This document shows, one piece after another, positions 1 through 5,219 of a DNA stretch of 8,144 nucleotides; position 1 is the first letter of the stretch; each line of letters opens with the position of its first letter. Below the pieces are notes generated by a model, which was not told the DNA's origin, made no database searches, and saw nothing but the letters and a program-made list of their open reading frames with translations. The stretch lies in assembly GCA_013138615.1 (NCBI GenBank), contig WTCK01000097.1, forward strand, positions 1-8,144. The letters are read 5' to 3'. The DNA comes from Candidatus Thorarchaeota archaeon (GTDB lineage Archaea > Asgardarchaeota > Thorarchaeia > Thorarchaeales > Thorarchaeaceae). Made by a program: the position numbers and the translations under genes.

Positions 1-2
1 TA

Positions 3-764
3 ACTCCAAGGCTCTGGCGAATGGATGTGGGGTCTCCGAGCAAGTCCAGAATGGAAACCCTCTGCGTTAAGAGAATGGATCCATCCGGCTTCAGAGAGGT
101 ATCTCTGAGTGCTCTTACTGATAGCGAAACAGGTTTTCTTCCAGATGTACCCCTAGCTCTCACATCGGAGGACTTCTGGGTTGAACGGAAAGCAGCCTCG
201 GACCTACGACTACCTATAATCAAAGCTGCAGTCACCTATCAGCTATTAACTCCAAAAGTGGCTAAACGCTCAATTGAAGCAAGCACAAAGCACGTACTCT
301 CTAGGTTGGAAACCCTCAAGGAAAGCTTCGACCTTGAAGATGCAGCTATGTCACGAGGAAGTATTCTCGATGCTGACTCGTTAGGCCGGCCCCTAAGCAC
401 AGTCCGACTGGCGCGTTCATCAGCTAGAGCATCTTGGAAAAACAAAGTAACTGCGAGCGACTTGAAGCGATCGTGGGACCGGGTACTTGAGCCCGCGCTC
501 AAAGAATACATTGAACTCACTCAGCTGAAGACTGAGGTGGAGCGCGACTGGGGGAAAGACCGACCGATACACCGCTTTAATACAAAGATACTGAAGGCAC
601 TTAGGACGCTTGACGCTGGAACGCCAAGCTCGCTCGGCCCATCTCTTAGCGAGATTGCAGCAGAGGCAGGGCTAGAACATCATGTTGCAGCCAAGGAGCT
701 GGAACAAATGAAGAATGCTGGTGCTCTGTATGAGCCGCGTCCGGGGCATTACAGGTTGGTGTAG
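3..764 (+). CDS. MCM-like protein, C-terminal part (5' end outside window)
   Basis: The frame is open from the window's left edge, so the first ATG (position 21) is probably internal and the product lacks its N-terminus here. Numbered from that ATG, residues about 120-160 (PLSTVRLARSSARASWKNKV, then TASDLKRSWDRVLEP) resemble the helical C-terminal part of the MCM AAA+ module, where archaeal MCMs read like LIRLAEAxAR...VTEEDVxxAI. Residues about 183-247 look like the MCM C-terminal winged helix: a helical stretch KILKALRTLD, a SLSEIAAEAGLEHHVAAKEL helix-turn-helix, and the ending GALYEPRPGHYRLV, close to the GxIYEPxPGxYxLx ending of archaeal MCMs. Known role of the family: replicative 3'-5' DNA helicase. 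Residues 1-110 show no Walker, sensor or arginine-finger motif that I recognise, so this may be a divergent MCM paralogue or a protein sharing only the C-terminal module. It runs convergently into the gelsolin gene with 6 bp between stops. Confidence 0.5.
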   Translation, partial: TPRLWRMDVGSPSKSRMETLCVKRMDPSGFREVSLSALTDSETGFLPDVPLALTSEDFWVERKAASDLRLPIIKAAVTYQLLTPKVAKRSIEASTKHVLSRLETLKESFDLEDAAMSRGSILDADSLGRPLSTVRLARSSARASWKNKVTASDLKRSWDRVLEPALKEYIELTQLKTEVERDWGKDRPIHRFNTKILKALRTLDAGTPSSLGPSLSEIAAEAGLEHHVAAKELEQMKNAGALYEPRPGHYRLV

Positions 765-770
765 TATCCC

Positions 771-1421
771 TCAGTCCAACAACTTCAAGAATTCGCTTGG
801 TTCGCTTCCTTCCTCGATTAGTTCAATCTCCTGCACGCCTACACGTTCTGCATCATAGCGACGTGCAAGTATGGTGGCATCAAACTTCTCTCTTGCACTG
901 GCATCCTTTCCACGCCAAACAAAGAATGTATCCCAAGCGTCCAAGATGAAGACATCATCACTTTTCAAAGACGGCTTCTCTTTGGATACTTCTGCAAAGA
1001 ATGTTTCATCGCCTTCTCGATGAACACGCCATAGTTTGTGTTCATGGGTTTCCATTTGGACCTTCCTGAGAATGCCTTCAGTATCCTCATCGGTCAGGCG
1101 GAAGTCATCGAAGAGGCTCTTGAATGACTCTGGCTCGTTGCCACCTTCAATGCGATCTATGTCTGCGTGGCCTTTGCGTGCAGTATCTTTCATAACCGCA
1201 GATGCGGCTGTTAGGAATTTTTCATCGGCAGTTGACTTCGGTCCAATCCAGAGGTAAATCTTTGGACCCGCATCAACAAGATAGCAGTCGCCTCGTCCAA
1301 ATGCACCAGGATCGTGCATCTTGACAAGACGGCCCTTTTGAATATGAAATACAGTAGGTTCTGGCATAAAGGCAAGAGCAGCACAATCAGCCTTAAATTC
1401 TGCCTGCATGTAATCCTGCAT
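771..1421 (-). CDS. two-domain gelsolin-like actin regulator
   Basis: A 216-residue protein made of two gelsolin-like domains and almost nothing else. Domain 1 is about residues 20-107, with the core strand FGRGDCYLVDAG (41-52), IYLWIG (55-60), E67 at the start of the long helix, and RIEGGNEPESFKSLF (90-104). Domain 2 is about 128-216, with SDDVFILDAWD (154-164), FFVWRGK (166-172), E178, and LIEEGSEPSEFLKLL (201-215). G44-D45 with E67, and D155/D156 with E178, sit where gelsolin domains bind calcium (type II sites), so calcium control is plausible. Known of the family: gelsolins sever, cap or bundle actin filaments, and Asgard archaea carry short two-domain forms. The protein should be cytosolic; no signal peptide or membrane segment is seen. 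The ATG at 1421 is preceded by GGCGGT with an 8-nt spacer, which favours it over the next Met (residue 5). The gene is monocistronic, convergent with the MCM-like gene and divergent from fpg. Confidence 0.9.
   Translation of the reverse strand: MQDYMQAEFKADCAALAFMPEPTVFHIQKGRLVKMHDPGAFGRGDCYLVDAGPKIYLWIGPKSTADEKFLTAASAVMKDTARKGHADIDRIEGGNEPESFKSLFDDFRLTDEDTEGILRKVQMETHEHKLWRVHREGDETFFAEVSKEKPSLKSDDVFILDAWDTFFVWRGKDASAREKFDATILARRYDAERVGVQEIELIEEGSEPSEFLKLLD
1393..1399 (+). promoter_or_regulatory. possible TATA-like element for fpg
   Basis: TTAAATT lies about 50 nt before the CTG start and inside the gelsolin coding region. With the usual archaeal spacing (about 26 nt) transcription would begin near 1421, leaving a leader of roughly 25-30 nt, enough to contain the GAGGTG site. 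AT-rich matches of this length are common by chance, so this is a weak inference. Confidence 0.22.
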
Positions 1422-1429
1422 AGTATCTT

Positions 1430-1435
1430 ACCGCC
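1430..1435 (-). promoter_or_regulatory. Shine-Dalgarno site of the gelsolin gene
   Basis: On the minus strand this reads GGCGGT, one mismatch from GGAGGT, with 8 nt to the ATG at 1421. It directly abuts the plus-strand Shine-Dalgarno site of fpg. Confidence 0.5.
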
Positions 1436-1441
1436 GAGGTG
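1436..1441 (+). promoter_or_regulatory. Shine-Dalgarno site that sets the fpg start
   Basis: GAGGTG is fully complementary to the CACCUC of the archaeal anti-Shine-Dalgarno sequence. It lies 7 nt before the CTG at 1449, a normal spacing, but 16 nt before the TTG at 1458, which is too far. It therefore supports the CTG start. Confidence 0.6.
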
Positions 1442-1448
1442 AACAGAG

Positions 1449-2255
1449 CTGCCAGAGTTGCCTGAGTTGGATGTGATTGCGAACAGGCTCAATTCGCTAC
1501 TGCAAGGCAAAACCATCCGGAAGGCAGTAGTTCACAATCATCTAGTGCTTTACGGCATCGAGGTCGGGGCCTTCGAAGATGAAGTAACCGGCGAAACCTA
1601 TGAGGCAGTCCGAGCGGATGGCAAATTCTTGTTGATTTCTTTTGAAAACGGGTGTGAAATAGTTGTGAACCCGATGCTTGCTGGTCGGTTCAGGCTGATG
1701 GACAGGCCTAAGCGACCATCCAAGACGGACATTTTTCAACTGCACTCCGACAATCGTACTCTGAGGTACACAGACAGGAAGCAGATGAGTAGGGTCTATC
1801 TTGTGAAGGAGGACAATTACTCGCAAGTAGCAGAGTTCAATGACCGCGGTCCTTCAGCCCTGGACCCTGAACTGAAATTGGCGAAATTCAAGCAACGCCT
1901 TAGGAGTCGTCGCGGACAGATCAAGAACATTCTGAGGAACCAGAAGTTCGTCAAAGGCATTGGTAACGCATACGCTGATGAGATTCTTCTTTACGCCGGA
2001 ATACTTCCTTTCCGGAGGAAATCGGGTCTGAGTAACGAAGAAGTTGAACAACTCTACAATGCTATGCGCAATGTACTGACGAAGTTCAAGGGGATTCTGG
2101 AAAAACGATCCCTAGATGAGATTGCCCTTGAGAAGCGGGACTTCATGATGGTCCATAATCGAGGTGGTGGAGTTTGTCCGTTGTGTGGCGGGCGTATCTC
2201 GGAGGTCACAGCGAATCGATTCAAAACGAATTATTGCCAAACGTGTCAAAAGTAA
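1449..2255 (+). CDS. mutM: Fpg/MutM (Fpg/Nei family) DNA glycosylase, probable CTG start
   Basis: A bifunctional glycosylase/AP lyase of the Fpg/Nei family that removes oxidised purines such as 8-oxoguanine. Starting at CTG 1449 gives 268 residues and the N-terminus MPELPELDVIANRL, matching the family's MPELPE; P2 is the Schiff-base nucleophile after Met removal and E3 the catalytic acid. Other landmarks are K59 in DGKFLLISF (conserved lysine), NPMLAGRF (74-81), LRYTDRKQM (105-113), and the helix-two-turn-helix around FVKGIGNAYADEILLYAGILP with conserved N173. A C-terminal zinc finger has C243, C246, C263 and C266. Length is normal. The start is fixed by family homology and by GAGGTG 7 nt upstream; a stop (TGA, 1440-1442) rules out longer versions. 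Just before the finger's second cysteine pair the sequence is NRFKTNYC, where the family usually has an Arg five residues before Cys; here that place is Phe. The protein is of bacterial type, so gene transfer into this archaeal lineage is likely (inference). Confidence 0.93.
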   Translation: MPELPELDVIANRLNSLLQGKTIRKAVVHNHLVLYGIEVGAFEDEVTGETYEAVRADGKFLLISFENGCEIVVNPMLAGRFRLMDRPKRPSKTDIFQLHSDNRTLRYTDRKQMSRVYLVKEDNYSQVAEFNDRGPSALDPELKLAKFKQRLRSRRGQIKNILRNQKFVKGIGNAYADEILLYAGILPFRRKSGLSNEEVEQLYNAMRNVLTKFKGILEKRSLDEIALEKRDFMMVHNRGGGVCPLCGGRISEVTANRFKTNYCQTCQK

Positions 2256-2260
2256 CACAA

Positions 2261-2282
2261 ATATGAGGGCTTGTTCTCATAT
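2261..2282. repeat. perfect 7-bp inverted repeat between fpg and the M20 gene
   Basis: ATATGAG (2261-2267) and CTCATAT (2276-2282) are exact reverse complements with an 8-nt spacer (GGCTTGTT). As RNA the stem could extend by two G-U pairs to leave a 4-nt loop. It begins 5 nt after the fpg stop and ends 32 nt before the M20 start. It may be an operator near the promoter of the M20 operon (AAATAT inside it is TATA-like) or a 3'-end hairpin of fpg. No T-run follows, so a classical terminator is less likely. Confidence 0.5.
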
Positions 2283-2314
2283 CCGACCAGTGCCTAGACG
2301 TGAGATGAATACGA

Positions 2315-3496
2315 ATGGACAAGTGGGAAGAGAGTTTTCTCCGAGATATCATTGAATTGGATACTAATAGTGATGAGAAGAAGAACTACACAGAATGTGC
2401 TGACGTCATAGTGAGATATTGTGAGGAGGCAGGTCTCAAGGTTGAAACCTTCGACTCTAAGCACGATGGCAAGCCGCAACCAAACGTTGTAGCTACCATG
2501 GATGTAGGATCTAAGGTCACAGTTCTTCTTTGCACGCACTATGATGTTGTGCCTGCTGGAGACGTCGAGGCATGGACTCGACCACCTTTCAAACTGACCG
2601 TTGAGAAGGACAAAGCGTATGGTCGAGGTGTGACTGACAATAAGGGCAATGTTGTGGCTTGTGTGAGTGCAGCTAAGGAACTCATCAAGAAAGGGGCTTC
2701 AAAGGTGAACTGGAAGATATTGATTTCACCTAACGAAGAGATTGGCGGCGCGTGGGGTATTGAATACCTCATGAACGGACCACCTAAGATACGCGGAGAC
2801 CTCGGGCTAGTTATCGACTCAGGGCCTACCTATGTTAGCGTTGGGGCCAGTGGTGTCGTGGCCGGGACAATCACAGTCCATGGAACTCAGGGCCATGCTG
2901 GATACCCCTTTGCGTTCAACAATGCTATCCATCTCTCGATTCCGCTACTTGACCGCATGCTAGACTATGTCGATGTGAGAAGAAAAGTAGAATCAAAATT
3001 ACCTGCGCCTCCTGGTAGTCCCCATGCTACGCTATGGGGTCGATTCAGTATGACCATGTACCAAGCTGGTAGCAAGACAAATGTCATCCCAGGAAAGGCC
3101 GAAATTTCCTTTGATTGCAGATGCATCCCAGAAGAAGATCCGAAGGAAGTAGCCAAGGATCTCGAGAGGTTCTTGGAACTGGCAAAGAAGGAAACAGGTG
3201 TTGATGCAAGCCTCGAGATTAAAATGACGGTTCATGGCTGGGGTTCTGATCCTGCGAACAAGTACATCAAGGCGTTCCATGCGGCCGTTCAGGAAGCCGT
3301 AAATCCCGAGATACCTATCTCTGCAGACCTAGGTGGAAATGATGGACACTTCTTCACTGCAGTAGGAATCCCCACTGCCTGCTACGGGACTATTGCTGAG
3401 GATGGCAATTTCCATGGTATTGATGAGTTTCTTAGACTTGATGACTATGAGAAAGTGAAGAAAGCACTCATCCACTTTGCAGAGACGTGTGAGTAG
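2315..3496 (+). CDS. M20-family metallopeptidase/deacylase (ArgE/DapE/CPG2-like)
   Basis: A complete 393-residue dinuclear zinc amidohydrolase of the M20 family, which cleaves amide bonds in N-acyl amino acids, succinyl-diaminopimelate or dipeptides. All expected site residues are visible: H75 and D77 in THYDVVP, D108 in GRGVTDNKG (bridging ligand), E141 (general base) and E142 in SPNEEIGG, D168 in VIDSG, and H367 in NFHGIDEFL. The inserted dimerisation (lid) domain is about residues 178-292 and includes HGTQGHAGYP, whose histidine (H198) reaches the partner's active site in relatives. Substrate cannot be told from the sequence; the catalytic domain is closest in feel to ArgE/DapE/carboxypeptidase G2 types. 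The ATG at 2315 is the first start after an in-frame stop (2306-2308); the ribosome site before it is weak. It heads a tight run with the LLM oxidoreductase and the nucleotide pyrophosphatase, so all three are probably cotranscribed. Confidence 0.93.
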   Translation: MDKWEESFLRDIIELDTNSDEKKNYTECADVIVRYCEEAGLKVETFDSKHDGKPQPNVVATMDVGSKVTVLLCTHYDVVPAGDVEAWTRPPFKLTVEKDKAYGRGVTDNKGNVVACVSAAKELIKKGASKVNWKILISPNEEIGGAWGIEYLMNGPPKIRGDLGLVIDSGPTYVSVGASGVVAGTITVHGTQGHAGYPFAFNNAIHLSIPLLDRMLDYVDVRRKVESKLPAPPGSPHATLWGRFSMTMYQAGSKTNVIPGKAEISFDCRCIPEEDPKEVAKDLERFLELAKKETGVDASLEIKMTVHGWGSDPANKYIKAFHAAVQEAVNPEIPISADLGGNDGHFFTAVGIPTACYGTIAEDGNFHGIDEFLRLDDYEKVKKALIHFAETCE

Positions 3497-4621
3497 ATGA
3501 CTGATATCCATGACCTGGAGATTGGAGCACCAGGCCCTTTCTTGCCGCCCTACGACAATGTGGTCAGGAACGCACGGACCATTGACTCTCTGGGATACGA
3601 TAGCATGGCGTTTCCAGATCACTTCGCAGGTTTCATTCCCGAGGAGATTTGGACCCCGGATGTGACTCCCCTTGCTCTCATCCAACAGTCACCACATACT
3701 TACTATGAGATGGCCAGCATAATGGCGGCCTGTGCTGTTGTGACTGAACGAGTGCAACTGCTTTCCGCAGTCACTGAGCCACTACGAAGACACCCAGTTC
3801 TACTTGCACAGACCTTTCTAACTTTAGACCACATAAGTCGAGGAAGGGCAATCATGGGCATCGGAGCTGGGGAGATTGAGAATGTTGAACCGTACGGGTT
3901 GAGCTATTCTGGCCAAGTTGGGAAACTGAGGGAAGCCTTGGAGATAATCACGACAATCTGGGATACTCATGAACCGTTCAACTACGATGGTAAATTTTGG
4001 AAACTGAGAAACGCGGTGATGTCACTCAGACCATCAGTGGAAGGAAAACCACCTCCTATCTGGATTGCAGCACATGGACCGAAGATGTTGAGGATAACTG
4101 CAGAGTACGGGGATGGATGGATTCCCACGTTGCTTCAACCTAGAAAGTATGGTGAGAAGCTGAGGGAGATTGAGCATCATCGGAAGGAACTGAATCAAAC
4201 CGGTGAGTTCACGGCAGCTCTGTGGAATTGGTATATCTTGGATGAAGACGTTTCTGAATGCGAGCGGATGATGAACACTCCTCTCGCAAAAGCATTTGCT
4301 CTTCTCTACCCCTCTAGTGAGTGGAATCGTCTGGGCTACAAGCACCCATTCGGTGATGACTTCTACTCTCTGAGAGACTACGTTCCTATGCGATATGATA
4401 GGGAAACCACGCTCAAGGCCATTGCTGAGGTTCCAGATGAAGTACTGCGGGAGTTCTACGTCTTCGGTGACGCAGAGGCCATTATCAAGAGTCTTGAGGA
4501 CTATACTCGAGAAGGATTGCAGCATGTGTGCATGTGGAACGCAACAGGAATGTTTGATCTTGAAAAGACGCGATCGTCCTACAAGGTGTTGAAGGAGGTT
4601 CTAACCTATGTCAAGGGATAA
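3497..4621 (+). CDS. luciferase-like (LLM) flavin/F420-dependent oxidoreductase
   Basis: A 374-residue member of the bacterial luciferase-like family, a TIM-barrel that binds FMN or coenzyme F420. Family marks in order: SLGYDSMAFPDHF (31-43), the strand and loop LLSAVTEPLRRHPVLLAQ (88-105), LDHISRGRAIMGIGAGE (110-126, the most typical signature), and PPIWIAAHGPKMLRITAEYGDGW around residues 190-212. It is somewhat longer than methylenetetrahydromethanopterin reductase (Mer, about 320-330 residues), so Mer itself is unlikely. An F420-dependent reductase or dehydrogenase is the likeliest role in an archaeon, but cofactor and substrate are inference. The start ATG immediately follows the stop of the M20 gene (TAGATG) with no strong ribosome site of its own, which suggests translational coupling and possibly equal output of the two proteins. 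Its 3' end overlaps the next gene by 14 nt. Confidence 0.88.
   Translation: MTDIHDLEIGAPGPFLPPYDNVVRNARTIDSLGYDSMAFPDHFAGFIPEEIWTPDVTPLALIQQSPHTYYEMASIMAACAVVTERVQLLSAVTEPLRRHPVLLAQTFLTLDHISRGRAIMGIGAGEIENVEPYGLSYSGQVGKLREALEIITTIWDTHEPFNYDGKFWKLRNAVMSLRPSVEGKPPPIWIAAHGPKMLRITAEYGDGWIPTLLQPRKYGEKLREIEHHRKELNQTGEFTAALWNWYILDEDVSECERMMNTPLAKAFALLYPSSEWNRLGYKHPFGDDFYSLRDYVPMRYDRETTLKAIAEVPDEVLREFYVFGDAEAIIKSLEDYTREGLQHVCMWNATGMFDLEKTRSSYKVLKEVLTYVKG
4592..4599 (+). promoter_or_regulatory. Shine-Dalgarno site for the nucleotide pyrophosphatase
   Basis: AAGGAGGT, a near-perfect ribosome site, lies inside the last codons of the LLM gene, 8 nt before the ATG at 4608. It fixes that start and shows that this gene can be initiated independently despite the overlap. 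Confidence 0.8.
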
Positions 4622-5171
4622 ACTCGTGTTAGTGACCCAGAATAAGCACAAGCTCACAGAGCTAAGACCTCTATTCGAGAGATTCAACGTTTCATTTGAA
4701 ACGACATCAGTGGAGAAGTTTGAGATTAGGGCAGACAACGTGGAAGCAGTAGCTCGGGAAGCAGCAATTACTGCGTACGATGTTTTGAAACACCCCGTGG
4801 TCTTGGACGACACTGGGCTATTCGTCGATGCCCTCAATGGCTTTCCAGGCACATATTCGGCCTATATCTTGAAGACAATTGGGGCTACAGGGATTCTTCG
4901 GTTGATGAACGACATCGACAAGAGAGATGCTAAATTCGTTACTGCAGTGGGCTACTCCGATGGTGATGCCGTTCGAACTTTTGTTGGCATCATGCCCGGA
5001 AAAATCGCACGAGCCCCTGCAGGTGAGGAAGGTTTCGGCTATGATCCGATATTCGTGCCACAGGATGAAACTCGAACTTATGCACAACTGAGTCTTACGG
5101 AGAAAGTGAACATTTCGCATCGCACGAAGGCTTTTCGTAAGTTCCTCGATTGGTACACAAAGAGCCTTTGA
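4608..5171 (+). CDS. rdgB: RdgB/HAM1 family dITP/XTP pyrophosphatase
   Basis: A 187-residue house-cleaning enzyme that hydrolyses non-canonical purine triphosphates (ITP, dITP, XTP) to monophosphate and pyrophosphate, keeping deaminated bases out of DNA and RNA. The family motifs are all present: TQNKHKLTEL (10-19, phosphate-binding T-x-N-x-x-K), LDDTGLFVDAL (66-76, with the catalytic acidic pair D67-D68), FPGTYSAY (79-86), EGFGYDPIFVP (141-151, base and sugar contacts), LTEK (163-166) and SHRTKAF (170-176). Length is typical. The start is set by AAGGAGGT 8 nt upstream within the LLM gene, and the first 14 nt overlap that gene, so it is the third member of the M20 operon. With Fpg close by, this part of the window has two enzymes that guard against damaged bases, although fpg is separated by an intergenic repeat. 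Confidence 0.95.
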   Translation: MSRDKLVLVTQNKHKLTELRPLFERFNVSFETTSVEKFEIRADNVEAVAREAAITAYDVLKHPVVLDDTGLFVDALNGFPGTYSAYILKTIGATGILRLMNDIDKRDAKFVTAVGYSDGDAVRTFVGIMPGKIARAPAGEEGFGYDPIFVPQDETRTYAQLSLTEKVNISHRTKAFRKFLDWYTKSL

Positions 5172-5202
5172 CAAGTCTTAAGTCCAATAACAGTTCAACC
5201 AT

Positions 5203-5214
5203 CCGCCTAGGTGG
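5203..5214. repeat. 12-bp near-palindrome over the TrmB-gene ribosome site
   Basis: CCGCCTAGGTGG is self-complementary at 5 of 6 position pairs, and the sixth (G5205/T5212) is a G-U pair in RNA. Its right half is the AGGTGG Shine-Dalgarno site of the TrmB-family gene. It could be an operator for a dimeric regulator (autoregulation) or form a short stem (CCGC/GUGG, loop CUAG) that hides the ribosome site. A CTTAAG at 5177-5182 upstream could serve as a TATA element with a start site close to this palindrome. Function is inference. Confidence 0.35.
5209..5214 (+). promoter_or_regulatory. Shine-Dalgarno site that sets the TrmB-family start
   Basis: AGGTGG with a 5-nt spacer precedes the ATG at 5220. 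The in-frame GTG at 5211 lies inside this ribosome site, so it is not the likely start. Confidence 0.65.
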
Positions 5215-5219
5215 CATTC

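Noticed and set aside
1211..1516. 101-codon minus-strand frame across the gelsolin/fpg junction
   Set aside because: It overlaps two real genes in another frame, and the cysteine- and leucine-rich translation has no family resemblance.
1458..2255. fpg starting at TTG 1458
   Set aside because: It cuts the MPELPE N-terminus to MPEL and leaves GAGGTG 16 nt away; CTG 1449 fits both family and ribosome site better.
2261..2282. Inverted repeat as an intrinsic terminator of fpg
   Set aside because: No T-rich tract follows the right arm, so it is listed as a repeat of unknown role.
2164..2355. 63-codon plus-strand frame bridging fpg and the M20 gene
   Set aside because: It starts inside the fpg zinc finger and ends inside the M20 gene; the intergenic part is better explained as a regulatory gap.
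4034..4525. 163-codon open frame on the minus strand
   Set aside because: It lies wholly within the well-supported LLM gene, and its translation shows no recognisable family or low-complexity-free domain.
3497..4621. LLM protein as methylenetetrahydromethanopterin reductase (Mer)
   Set aside because: It is about 45-50 residues too long and only the general LLM signatures match, so a specific Mer call is not supported.
5211..5219. GTG start for the TrmB-family gene
   Set aside because: This GTG is part of the AGGTGG ribosome site that serves the ATG at 5220.
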